64,000 nucleotides of DNA from Diploscapter coronatus (Eukaryota; Nematoda; Chromadorea; Rhabditida; Rhabditidae). The DNA is taken from positions 62,085,201 through 62,149,200 of the forward strand of contig OZ038422.1 in NCBI GenBank assembly GCA_964036155.1, given 5' to 3'. Positions 1 through 11,437 of this stretch are shown here, in pieces; the stretch's first letter is position 1; the number at the start of each line of letters is the position of its first letter. The notes beneath the pieces are model-generated. The model worked only from the letters and a program-made list of their open reading frames with translations. It made no database searches and had not been told where the DNA came from. A program made the position numbers and the translations under genes.

Positions 1-158
1 CACGACACATATTCGCTCGATTTTTTAGAAATAATATGGAAAAGAAAAATCAAGCGAATACTACAATAAGCCAAATTTGATAGTCTGGAAAAGTAGCTGC
101 ATTTTTTAAGGGTAGATTCTATTTTTGGGCTTTCAAAATTTGTCAGAGGGGTAATAAA

Positions 159-307
159 ATTGAGAGATGAATATGGAAAAGGTAGGGTAGAATTAGATAG
201 GGAAAACTTAAGTATTAAAATGATAAGCTCATCGAGATGCACATCTTGGTATTTAATTTGCTCTACCACACCCTACCCTTGTCCTCTCCATACTCATCTC
301 TCAATCT
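159..307. repeat. Inverted-repeat (foldback) element
   Basis: The left arm near 159-205 (TTGAGAGATGAATATGGA followed by a GGTAGGG block) is matched by the reverse complement of 262-307 (GATTGAGAGATGAGTATGGA and GGGTAGGG). The arms are imperfect and enclose about 60 bases. I see no open reading frame of substance and no clear target-site duplication. It is probably a small non-autonomous foldback element, or a hairpin in an intron of the gene that ends at 977. Confidence 0.55.
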
Positions 308-550
308 GTTTTGCCCATCCGGCATATTCAACTCTCCGCGGCCTTTCTGACCTTCCGACATATGTTAAAACCCCAAGAATTAAATCCTTCCTCAAAAATA
401 ACGCAATCACCTTTTATTGTAACGATGGAACTACTTTTCCAAGCTGCCCAAAATTTAAAAAAAATCGAGGATTTTAGTGAGAGAGTTAGAAATCGCGATT
501 TACTTCAAATATATGCCTCTGGAAATCGCACAATTGGATTCCATTCCCAG

Positions 551-977
551 GCTGCTGATCATCATGGGCATCGTATGTCTGCCGCCTTATAAGTAATTCT
601 TTTATAGATTTAAAATCTAAATAGCTTAATCTAAACTTTAGATGTAGAGTCGATCTTCACGATAAAATTAATAAAATAACACCCTTTCTGTGTTAAATGT
701 TGATGAAGATCAGCCTTAAAATTAAAATTTCAGCACCCGTCTTCTGGCCACTCTCAAGAGCTACGCTTGCTGTGCCTGTTGTTGCTTGAAGAGCAAAATC
801 ATCGAAAACCGCGAGTCGAAAGAAAAAGATGTCGAAAGCTGCAACCAAAATGAGACAACTATTTCGGAAACCTCGACTGGAACCGACATTGGACCCCCTC
901 CTTCATACAGTACTTTGGAGAACCAACCCGAGGCCCCAGAGCTACCCCCTAAAGAACCAGTACTGATCGTTGCATAG
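551..977 (+). CDS. C-terminal exons of a single-pass membrane protein with Cys cluster and PPxY motif (5' partial)
   Basis: Two exons join in phase: 551-592 and 734-977. The first encodes a hydrophobic segment (LLIIMGIVCLPPY) that reads as the end of a transmembrane helix. The second begins with a basic stretch and a cysteine cluster (ACCACCC), a likely palmitoylation site just inside the membrane. It continues into an acidic, Ser/Thr-rich tail with PPPSY, a PPxY-type motif of the kind bound by WW domains such as those of Nedd4 ligases, and ends ELPPKEPVLIVA. Exon 551 starts after CCCAG, so earlier exons must exist; I could not place them in 1-550. An AATAAA lies at 1114-1119. I do not recognise the family. 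Membrane topology is inferred from composition only. Confidence 0.55.
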
Positions 978-2402
978 TTTTCGATCACAGTAATCCGGCC
1001 ACCGTATCTATCCCCAATTTATTTATTTTAGTTTTTATTGTGTAAATTACTGTATTTTTAATCTCATTTTACTTTCCATTGTAGATGTTTTGTGGTTTTA
1101 AATTAAAGTCGATAATAAAAAAACATCTCTTGTTGTTTTCGGGCTCCGGATAAAAGTTTACTGTTTTGTCTCGATTGTAAAATAATGGGATTACACAACA
1201 AATACCGCTACTCAAAAATCATTGATAAGACTGATACTCTCGTCAGAAACTCCCTTGGCAAAACGCATCTACGAAACAAAGAAAAGTGGCTAGAGCACAG
1301 AGTACTGACTTTCTCATTGGGTGCCTCGCGCCAAGGGTTAGGCACACAGAGTGTGGACCGCGTGGTTATCGATTCGCGTACGACTAGAGACAGAGGACAA
1401 CAGAGAAAGAAAGTGAGGGATAGTGAGGGAAAGCGATAGAGCGCAGAGAAGGCAATAGCATGGGAAGAAAGGCAACCCCAACTGCATCTGCTGCGCTGAA
1501 CACCAGCCGGCTTTGCCTGCCTATATTTTATCGATTATCTTATAACGTTGATGACGTCATATTAATAATTATCATGACGTCATATTCAAATTTCATTCAT
1601 TATACCTTTCCATAAGGTCTAGTCTTGAATATCTACAGAAAACGCTTATTTTTCAGGTCATTCTAGAATTTTCCAGATTTTGATCTTTGATATAAGATAT
1701 GCACGTTTAGTTTGATGCTAGGCATATCATATGTGATTATATTATCTTAGCTATGCGTAATATATGCTTGCGAATCATTATGAATCATAGGAAGTTTAGA
1801 CCGTATTATTGAAAACTATGTGAAATATTGCAAATCTCATTCACTCTTAGCTAGAAAAACATGATTATTTCGTAATATATTGATATTTTGGATTTTAATT
1901 TTTTGTACTTTGTACTTGTCTATATTTAGCCTCAGATTTTCCATGTCTATGAATAGTATTTTTCTCCGAGTCTCCTAATGTTATTCTATCTCTAAGCCAT
2001 GTATAAATTCTATTGTTTGTGCTTATTGCTATGTGAAAATAATTTGTTCTCATTTCTCTGAATCAATATCTTTTTTCTGAAACATAGCTTCATCAATTTC
2101 ATTCAGTGCGCCATATGTTTTTATATGACGTCGCACTTTATCAAATTAACAAACTTTTTTTTCTTAAATTAGCTACTGTAAGAAAGCATCCTTTAGATTA
2201 AAGAAGTCCAATCCTACCCCTAAAAATGCACAATAGGATCTAAAAGTTTTTACAGAAGAAAATCGTTTTTCCCAATATTGCTTCTAAAAAATCAAATTTA
2301 AATTGAATTTTTCAGCTAAAAACTATAACGCAGATAGGCATTAAAGTCTAAAGGGAATCTTCAATTCTCCACCGATTTTCCCGAAAATCTACCGGATTAT
2401 TA
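978..2402. other. Intergenic region with polyadenylation signal and paired CRE-like sites
   Basis: The stretch holds the 3' end of the upstream gene (AATAAA at 1114) and then no convincing coding exon. The frame at 1185-1439 has no splice context or family resemblance. 1300-1500 is more GC-rich, with purine-rich tracts. Two TGACGTCA palindromes lie at 1552-1559 and 1575-1582. The rest is AT-rich and featureless. Confidence 0.6.
1551..1586. promoter_or_regulatory. Pair of CRE-like TGACGTCA sites
   Basis: The 13-base word ATGACGTCATATT occurs twice in direct orientation, at 1551-1563 and 1574-1586, 23 bp apart. TGACGTCA is the consensus full cAMP-response element bound by CREB/ATF bZIP proteins. 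The pair lies between the upstream 3' end and the mtm-3-like leader. Function is inferred from the motif alone. Confidence 0.45.
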
Positions 2403-2610
2403 AACTTGGGCTACTTTTTCAACGGAATAAAAACAACGCGATTAACTCTCTCATTGACGATCAATTATCGAGTGTGCAAAAAGACACTTGCAAGAGAAAT
2501 CGACCGTCGATCTTCGCGCAACGCGATTTACGTTAAAGAAGTACGGCTAAACAACGCTCGATTTATCGATTATTCGAAATCGGCGGCGACGAGAATTTCA
2601 GCAGTTTCCG
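2403..2610 (+). other. Probable non-coding first exon of the myotubularin gene
   Basis: A CG-richer stretch ends at a strong donor (TTTCCG|GTGAGT, cut after 2610). It is followed by a 120-bp intron ending TTTTAG at 2730 and then by the exon holding the ATG at 2753. It is therefore a good candidate 5' UTR exon. The left boundary is approximate. Confidence 0.45.
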
Positions 2611-2678
2611 GTGAGTTTTTGGGGAATTGAGGATTTTTGGGAAAAAATTGAATTTTTATTAAAAAAATCAAGAAATTT

Positions 2679-2698
2679 TGGGGGGGGGGGGGGGGGGG
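2679..2698 (+). repeat. 20-base poly-G tract in the leader intron
   Basis: An uninterrupted run of about 20 G lies in the short intron (2611-2730) between the presumed leader exon and the start-codon exon. Runs of this length can form G-quadruplexes and are replication obstacles; in C. elegans such tracts are protected by the FANCJ-like helicase DOG-1. The exact count may carry sequencing error. Confidence 0.9.
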
Positions 2699-2752
2699 TG
2701 TCGGTAATTTTAAAAATTTTTAAATTTTAGGGTGAATTTTGCTCAAGAAAGG

Positions 2753-5700
2753 ATGCCTCGCGAGTCGTCGCACGCCGTGGACATTCCGTCCAATCGACGC
2801 TCCGAGAGCAGTTACGACGAGTTGAACAGTCCGCAGGTGAAAAAATCTTTTCCCTAGAAATTGAATAGTTGAATACATTCATTTTGTTGTAGAAAATCAA
2901 AGTATTCCTTTGTAAAAAATAATGTCTAGAATATTTCTACTGTAGGAAGCACTATGAAAACATACATAATTAAATGTTTTAATATTAAAATACAAATTCA
3001 GAACTCATTCGTTACCTATGACCCAGTAGTAATGACTAAGATTGACCTCGATGCTGTGCCGGTAAGCTTCGATTTTTTTAGAAGTTTTACAAAGCTGTCC
3101 ATGAAATTAAAATTTTTCTGTAAGACTACCCCACGATTTTTAGAAGCCCGATGAAAACAAGAACGATTCGAACAACAAAATCGACCTGATTTGCGGTGAA
3201 GTCTTCGAAACCGGCTGCGACCTTGTTGGAAAATTGCGACTCATTTTGACTAATTATCGGGTAATGTTTGAGTCTCTTCTAAATTTTGTCAGATTTAAAG
3301 AATTTATACCGATTTTTCAGCTCTGCATTGTCAACCCGGAAGATCAATCCATCATAATTGTCCCTCTGTTGTCCATGGAATCTGTGGATTTTCGAGATCT
3401 CAACCAGATTTTCATTTCATGTAAGGACGGCAGGGTTGTGAGGTAATTTAATTTTTAGAAATTAAAAGAAAAATCAATCAACAAGTGAAAAATCTCAAAA
3501 ATTTCTGCAAAATAATCTTTAAAAAATCAAATTAAAAACGAAGAAAATGGTAAATTTTTACCTTTTTAAATATAACAAAAATTTAGGCTCCCGATGCTGA
3601 GCCAGGAAGACGCTATCCACTGGCACAAAAGGTTGCTGATGAAAACGGCTTCGCCTCAGAAATTCTCCGACACTTTCTCAGTGGTTTTTTCGCAAGCGGT
3701 AAATCGTTAAAATTTAAAAGAATAAAAAATAAAAAATCAAGAAAGAAAGAAATAAATAAAAATAAATAAGGTTTTAGATTTCCTCCTCTCGTCCTTCTTG
3801 GATCGGACATCAGCCCGAAAATGAAATCGTGAAAATCGATTTCAATCGACTGGAAATGAAGGACGGGTTCAAAATTGTTGAGATCAATAAGGATTATGAG
3901 TGAGATTTTAAAAAATAGGTTTCTTGTAAAAGCCGTACACTAGCAAAATAGGGATAAGGGTAGGGACTCTATAGGTTAGGCTAACTTTTTTCTTTAGAAA
4001 TGCTCTGCACATGTTGCTCATCACTTTGAGACCAAATACAGTCTACCCTCCCTACCCCTATCCCTTTGTATACAGTCATATAGATTTGATAAGTATACGA
4101 TTTTTACAAATGTGCAGTTGTACGGCCTTTATAAGAAGTCAAATTAGGCATAAATTTTCATTTTTTTTTTTTATAGAAAGTAGTTGAAATTTTGGCTTTT
4201 TTTTAGAAATAAAAAAAATTCAAATTCAGAATTTGCGAAACATATCCGGAGAGAATCATCGTTCCCGCGAACATCACTGAGCAACAACTGAAGGTCGCCT
4301 GCAAATTCAGAAGCATGAATAGATTGCCTGCCGTGGTTTGGAAGAACAAGCAATCGGTCATTTTTACAAATTTTTAATTTAATGTTCATACATTATTTAT
4401 GAAAAATCGAATATCTTTTGAGGTTAAAAATGATATGAATGAATTATCAATATCAAAAGTCATGTTTTTGTCAATTTTTTATTTCATTTTTTCCAGGGTG
4501 CCGTCCTGCTTCGCTCCAGCCAACCCTTAACAACGTTGTTTTCCTGGAGAAATCCCGAAGATGAAAGGATTATCGAGGAAGTTATCAAATACACCAAGGA
4601 GAGAAATAGGGGATTGGGTAAGATTTTTTTGTTGGAAATATGCTACTTTTTTAGCAAATATTCTAAATTATAAAATATACTAATTTTCAGACGGCGCCGA
4701 AGATTCCAGACACATGGTTATTCTCGACGCTCGCTCCTACGCTGCTGCCTGGGCGAACAGAGCGAAAGGAGGCGGATTTGAAAGCTACGGTAATTAAAAA
4801 ATATTCCAACCGATTTTCCTTACCGTAATCCTTCAGAGTACTACCAACAAACGGAGATCATGTTCCTGGGCCTTCCCAACATTCACAACGTTCGCTACTC
4901 GTTCACTCAACTGAGAAACCTCCTGACCACGATTGATCAGGTAAATATACAAAACGATTTTTAAAGAATAAAGCCTACGCTTCAACATAGAATGAAAATT
5001 TATCGATTTTCAGGTCAACTACCACCAGAATCTTCAAGCTTCGAATTGGCTGATCTATCTGTCAAACCTCCTGATTGCTGCTAACAAATGTGCGGATTTT
5101 CTGCAGCAGGGTGAGTTTTAAAAATTTAGGGGGTGAATTTGTTTAAAGGGCAATCTGAGAATTTTCAGGAACCAGTGTTTTGGTGCATTGCTCGGATGGA
5201 TGGGACAGGACAACGCAAATTGTCAGCTTGGCGAAGCTGATTTTGGACGAGCACTACAGGACGATAAAGGTATGAAATAGAAAATCTATAATTTTTCTGT
5301 AAAAATCAATTTGCCGTAGAAGATAATAAAAAATCAAACTTGCTGTATATAAAATTACCTATTCTTCAAAACGATTGAAATCTGCAGGGCTTCGAAGAGC
5401 TAATTCGTCGCGAGTGGCTTGCTTTCGGTCACAAATTCGCTGACCGATCTGGAATAGGGTGTTTGGATGCGAACGAGCGAAGTCCCGTCTTCTTGCAATG
5501 GCTTGACGCAGTTAGACAATTACAGTCCCACAACTCGTCCCTCTTCCAGTTCAACCATCAATATTTGGTATGTCTATTCAAAATTACGCCTTTAAACGTC
5601 GGGCAGATATTAAAATTAATTCGCTACAGTATTATTTTTGCAATTTAATAGAAGTAAGATATCGATTCTTGCCCTAGACATTTTAAAATTCGTTTTCCCT

Positions 5701-8700
5701 ATGAACATAGCTCAGATGTCAATTCTATACAATTTGTTCACCTTGAAATTTGTAGCTTATGCGTCTGAAAGTAAAAGCTCAGCAAAATTATCAGTCAAAA
5801 TGTATGTCCAAGTTTTGCAAATGTTATCGCCAAAATTCAGCTGTTAATAGGTTTAAGAAACAGCGTGCTTGAAATGCTATCGTCTCTTATCAGTTCTTGC
5901 AAAAAATGAAGTTTCAATCAGTATTTTAGAAAGGGGGTAAATAATTAGATAGTTAATCAAGAAAATCTCCAAAAATGTGTAGATCTTAAATTTTAATCGT
6001 AAAGAGTTAGAAAAAATCTATAAAAAGGGTTAAACTTAAAGATAAAAAAAATCAAACTAAAAAATTCGAGATGAAATTTTATAATATAATTTCGATGAAA
6101 TTGGTATGAAGGGGACGGAGCTAAGAGAAAAAATCATGCGTCAAAATTGCAGATCAAACTGGCTCGCCACACTTACTCGGGGTTATTCGAGACGTTCCTG
6201 TTCAACAGTTTGAAGCAGAAAAATGACGTCATCAAGGAGACAATGCCAGGCGGCAGTGAACCCATCTCCATCTGGCAATATTTGGGCGACCATAATGAGG
6301 AGGTAAAATTTTACTGTTTTATAAAAGTTTTAGAATTATTTTTTTTATAAAAGAATGTTGTTTAAATAGCCATTTTAAAATTTGTATAGAAAGATTGAAT
6401 TCAAGCGAATAATTTGAAATTTTACATAAGGAATAATAATTTAAAGGAATATTTTGTATGAAATTTTTTAGAAAAGCTAAAATAATTTTGAAAGATAAAA
6501 TTTTTAAATTTCCAGTTTGTCAACCCGAATTATGATGAAGACTCGGTGGGTCGGCTGAAGAACCTGAATTTCGGCATCCAACATTTGAAGGTCTGGCTCG
6601 AGGTCTACACCTGCATGAACACGCAGCCTCAACCCGTAAGCTTAAAATTCTTCAAAATAAAAAAAATACTAATTTTAAAAATATACCTAGTTTGTCGGCA
6701 CATTTTTGAAATGTCAAAGTTAATTAACACTCTAAAAATCGAAATATTATTTCCACTCTTTTATTAGAAATTGTATAATGGAAAACATCCTTTTATTCTC
6801 AAAAACATTGAATGCCCCAAAATACAAGCATTACAAAAAAAAATATTTTCAGGAACTCGCGACCCTCTCCTCTGGTGTAAACGGTTCTATCTCTGTGCCA
6901 ATCACGAATTCCACGATCCCACCCTCGGTTTCGCCAAACGCCACTCCGGCTGCGTCAATTGCGCCCAACAAAGAGGGCGGCCAGGCGATGACGAAGAGCA
7001 AGAGCTCGGAAAGCCTCAATTCACTCACCAAGGAAATCGATGGCACCGGAATGGCTATGGGGAATGGGTGAGAAATGAAGCATTTTGGAAAATTCGAAAA
7101 ATATTTTGAATTTAAAAATTTTAAAGTATAGCTTTAATAATATGAACTGATGTCATTATCATTATAAAAAATGAAGTCAGTGTTCTAAAATGGAGATATT
7201 TAGGCTATTTTTTTTTTTTAATTTATAATCGTTTTAGACTGAACGGTCAACACTCGGGTTCGAATGGTACGGTGAACAGCACTAATGATTGCCATGTCTC
7301 CGAAATCACGATGCACGATTCCATCATTTGCAGAGGCAATAAGGTAAACTTTTTTGAAAATTGAAAAACAAATCTACAGTAAAACTTAAAAATTTGATGA
7401 ACAAATAAGGTTTTCTTCTGTAATTTTTCGATGTTTAGGAACGTCAAAGCCGCACCTTGATCAAAAGGAAATTCCAAGATTCTATCGCTCAGGATGGTTT
7501 GGAAATTTTTCACGACGACGACCAAGAAATTGCCAGAAAGAAGCAGGGGAAGTATCAGGTCTTTAGAAAATTCAAAATTTCAAAAAATCGATTTTTTCCA
7601 GAAAATCATCGAGAAGAAAGACAAAGCCATTGAGAATCTCAAGCAAATGAATCACGGAGACAAAACGCCGATTCACCACAGGGAAATCTATCCGGCGGTA
7701 TGCTAATCTTTAAGGTTACTGTAGGATTACGGTATCTTTTCTTAGAGTTCTGTGGCTGAATCCGATCTGGATGAGTCAGGATCCCTGAATCGAAGTTTCA
7801 GCGAGATGTCCGTCATCGATTCCAATGAAGCACCGCAAAAGTAAGCCTTTGAATTTTGAAAGTTAGCATAATTGCTAAATTTTAACGTTTCTAGTAAAGT
7901 TTAACGCTTCTACTAAACGTTCAGATTTAGCTTAATTATTTTACAACTAATTTTGCTAATCATACTAACAAAGCGTCAATTTGAGTGACTTTCGAAAGTG
8001 CTTCTGCTAATGGAATTAACAAATTTCATGCTTTCACCCGCAATTTCCCCGCTATTTGAATGATTAGGTCATTCAGGAGCAAGGGATGGTCGATCGAGCA
8101 AAACAGCTGTCAGCTGTGCAGCAAACGATGGAATCCGATGTCCATCTATCCGGAGAGTAGGGAACACCATTGCAGGTAGACATTTTGAATATTCTAATTT
8201 TTGAAAAATTGAGATACAAATTTTTCAATTTATTTATTTCAGGCAGTGCGAAAGGGCGGTCTGCTTGGAATGCAGTCCACACACTTTCCAGACGTTCAAG
8301 GATGTAAGTTAAAAAAGCTTTTTTCTTCGAAAATCTGAAGTTTCGAATTTTTCTATCGTAGATTTTCGTAAAACGAACCAGAATATGAAAAAAGTTCATT
8401 TCTGGCTAAAAGTTCAATTTTCCAGGGCCGCAGCGTCCACGAGCGAGCGTGCAAGGAGTGCTATGTGTCGATGGGCGGCGTCTCTGAAATGTCCGACGAC
8501 AAGACACCCGAAAAGGAGTTTAACGATGTTCCCGGCAGTTCTACTGAACGCCCCGAAAATAATGACGCCACCAATAATGCTCCTCAGAACGCCCTGACGA
8601 CGCCTTCAGTCCACTCGAACAATTCTTCGAGTAGTACGCCCCAGAAAATTGCCACGGCTTCACCCAAACCCTCCATGTCCCAAAATCAGTCCTACTCCCC

Positions 8701-8722
8701 ATCACAAGCCGTCAAAGGTTGA
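2753..8722 (+). CDS. mtm-3: Myotubularin-related phosphoinositide 3-phosphatase with C-terminal FYVE-like finger
   Basis: Twenty-three phase-consistent exons give 936 residues. Order: N-terminal PH-GRAM domain (about residues 70-165), then the phosphatase domain with the signature HCSDGWDR (catalytic Cys395, Arg401) and conserved blocks such as GHKFADR and PVFLQWLD, then a Ser/Thr-rich linker, then eight cysteines at 796, 799, 817, 820, 825, 828, 847 and 850 forming a FYVE-like zinc finger. This order is that of MTMR3/MTMR4 and C. elegans MTM-3, which dephosphorylate PI3P and PI(3,5)P2 on endosomal and autophagic membranes. The catalytic motif is intact, so an active enzyme is expected. The finger keeps HHCR but lacks a clear WxxD and has RAVC for RVC, so PI3P binding is uncertain. 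The start is the first ATG after the acceptor at 2730. AATAAA lies at 9552. One donor (GTCATT at 4357) is weak. Confidence 0.93.
3924..4134. repeat. Foldback element inside a myotubularin intron
   Basis: Intron 3900-4229 contains an outer inverted repeat, AAAAGCCGTACA at 3928-3939 against TGTACGGCCTTT at 4119-4130. An inner pair of GGGATA/GGGTAGGG-rich arms lies at about 3946-3975 and 4045-4075. There is no coding potential. The GGGTAGGG-type arms resemble those of the element at 159-307, so the two may belong to one family. Confidence 0.5.
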
Positions 8723-10126
8723 AAAATCTAATTTTCACAAATTCACCCCTTTTGCACCACTTTTGGAAATCGTTGGAAATTTCTAATTTTAATTGAATTT
8801 TTAAAAATAGCTATTTTTCTACGATTTTCGAAACTCACCAAGCAAGTTCTGGAAACTTGTCACTAAAACCCTAAAATTCTCGGCGATAATTTAGGTTTAG
8901 TAGTTTGATTCGATTTGAGCAGCCTAATTTTTGTAAGGCCAGTATTTTCTTCGTTTTTTCGTTAGAAAATAGATCGTGTGTATATTTTATCATCAAAAAC
9001 TATTCTTTTTAAAAACATTCTTGATACGAAATCGCTTGGTCTAAACATTTTGTGTTGTTGACATTTTCTCCTTTAAAGCTGCTCTTTTTTGTGGTATATC
9101 GGTATTGTTGGATTTATTTTCAAGAATGTGGTTTTCAATTTTTCTAAATTCAAAAATTCAATGAAAACCCCATTTTCCAAATTCAGCAACTATTCATTTT
9201 AAATTGTTTCTAAAAATCTATCTTTTCCAGCTGTGATTTTAAGAAAATAGTCGTCTATATTTTAAGGTTAAATCTAATTTTTGACAATCTGGATAATTCG
9301 TTACTTCGTAGCCAACGAAATAATACGAGAACAGTTTTTTTCCTAACTTGCCCTATACCCTTAACTGTCGGTAACGAATTATCCAAATTGTCATTCTTCT
9401 CTTTGATATTTGATTGAATTTTCACACCGGGTCAAACGTGTGTTTTCCTGAAGCTAAAAATTGAGAAAATTACGGCAAAACATATTCTATTCTTTTCGGT
9501 TTTTGACATGTAAATTTTCATTTCTCTTCATCTTCTTTGTATCTTTTGCTCAATAAATTAACACAAGTAATTTGTTTAGGTTACTTGCGGCTGTAATTTA
9601 TAACCTTTTTAGGCTTTAGGGGGAGACTGTATTCTGACCTGAACTGAGATAAAATCACTTATCCTATCAGTTATTAGATAAATATATCATCTTAGCGCTA
9701 AAATATAATCACTTTCCGACATTTTTATCTGAAATTTAGATTTTTGCAGCAAATTATATTTTAGCTCAAGCTCTAATTCGGCTAACTTTATAACGTAGGC
9801 CTTAAAACTTTCTAACTGAGGTTATAATTTGTTTTAGAAGAAAAACGGTCAAATTCTATCTTTAATCTGTTAGTACGTACAACAAGATTTTAAACCAATT
9901 CGCATAGATTTTGCAGTTTTTTCCTAAGAGAATTAATTAAAATCACAAAATTTATGCTAGTTTCGAACAATTTCGCTAAATCTGGAAGTTTTGCGAAGAA
10001 AATAAATTGTCCTAATGAAAATTCTGAGAATACTTAAAAATGCATGAAAAGTTTGATCATTGACCTTAACAAAATAGTGAAGCCACATATTGATTTCTTA
10101 TCAATTATATTTAAAGCTCTCCTAAA
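8723..10126. other. 3' UTR of the myotubularin gene and intergenic DNA
   Basis: AT-rich with no coding exon. AATAAA at 9552-9557 is the best cleavage signal for the upstream gene, which would make the 3' UTR about 850 bp. A long perfect hairpin sits at 9282-9393, inside that presumed UTR. 9600-10126 shows nothing else. Confidence 0.6.
9282..9393. repeat. Hairpin with 23-bp arms
   Basis: The left arm 9282-9304 (TGACAATCTGGATAATTCG plus TTAC) and the right arm 9371-9393 are reverse complements with one mismatch in 23, around a 66-base loop. It lies in the presumed 3' UTR of the myotubularin gene, where it would form dsRNA if transcribed. It could also be a tiny inverted-repeat transposon remnant. 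Confidence 0.75.
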
Positions 10127-11240
10127 ATGATCCAGGTTTTACTCTACTTTATTTTCGATTTCCTAGGACTTTTCGTAGCGCTGATCTTCTATAAATTAAA
10201 GCCTAAGGTAAAGACATTAGCATATTTCCAAAAATAGGCAGTCTTAGCCTTTACCAATGGATTACACGACGATTCCGGGCATGAAATTAAAAGTGGAGAG
10301 GGCCGAAGACCTACCGACAATTTCAATTGATCCCGGTGAAAACCCTATGTTAATCCATCCCTCTAAAGGCCATATGCATAAAATTCAGAAGTGCAAGGGT
10401 CGGTTTATTTTAATTGGTGTAAATTTTTAGATTTCGAATATTCCGACAATTTCTCGAGTATTTATATTTGATTTACGGTGGCTTAAATTCGTTCTATTGG
10501 GGCCCACGATATGTAGTCACCGTTGGAGATTTAAAATATCTGAGTGAATTAAAGAAATATCGCGAGAATTTGTGTAAATTTCAATTTTCTGACAATTTGT
10601 GGTAGTTAAATTTTAGTAGCCATTAACCCCTTTGCGGTTGGCTCAATTTTAAGAGGGGATAGAAAATATTGGACTAAGATAACGATATCTTCCTTAGATC
10701 ATGTTAATGGTATTCAAGAGTGCGAAAATTCGGTATATTTTAAACAATTTAAATCACGAAATGTTTTAAAATTCAGCTATTAGAAGTCGATCAAGATAGG
10801 ATTTGTCTTGATGGTCCTGTTAAAACGATACCGAATAATCATTTTAGCGATATACATGACTTAAGGGATAGCTTAAGGTGAGAATAATTCATTTTAGATA
10901 AATTTATATTTACGTTTTAGGCAGATACCTAAGGCCTATTTAAAAGATACGAATAATTTTAACGAATTCTGTCATATTTTGTCTCGACCGATAGTTGTGG
11001 CTTTCAATAAGGAGATTGATATATCGGCACATCCTATACCCGCTTACGTATGGGCTAAGTAGTTTAGTTAAATAAAATATGTACTTTCAGATACCTATCA
11101 TAATGCATTGTGGTCGCTTAGTAGAAATCTTCAAAGAGAATTCGCAATTTTGCGACGATATTATGGAAAACTACTTCAAAGAACTAAGTTGGATACCGAC
11201 TATTGGAAATTTGGAACATTTTAAATGTAATTCGAAATAA
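10127..11240 (+). CDS. Membrane-anchored orphan protein with P450-like N-terminus
   Basis: Seven exons (10127-10207, 10248-10390, 10431-10573, 10617-10732, 10777-10877, 10921-11047, 11091-11240) give 286 residues. All six introns are only 40-44 bp. The N-terminus is a hydrophobic anchor (LLYFIFDFLGLFVALIFY) followed by KPKPLP and TTIPGM, then FLEYLYLIYGG and FYWGPRYVVTVGD. This anchor, proline hinge and G-P..VV pattern recalls microsomal cytochrome P450s, perhaps CYP20A1-like. No heme-binding FxxGxxxC, ExxR or I-helix is seen, and the C-terminal half (IPKAYLKD...HPIPAYIPIIMHCGR) matches nothing I know. It is either a truncated, diverged P450 relative or an unrelated membrane protein. AATAAA lies at 11370. 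Gene structure is well supported; function is not. Confidence 0.6.
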
Positions 11241-11437
11241 ATAGCAGTTTATTTAACTTCTCTTCGAATCGAGTAAATTTAACACCAATTTCTACATTTC
11301 GAATCTAATGGCTGTCATGAAAATCCCTGGTGAAATTGAACGAGAATTTTGTATATTAAATGAGACTGAAATAAAATTATGTTGAATCTTTGGTTTAAAA
11401 CGGTTTCCTTTCGAGTTGGAAGGGCATGGTAACCAAC

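Noticed and set aside
2406..2630. 74-codon frame before the mtm-3 start
   Set aside because: It overlaps the probable leader exon and its donor; its frame does not continue into the phosphatase, so it is taken as 5' UTR.
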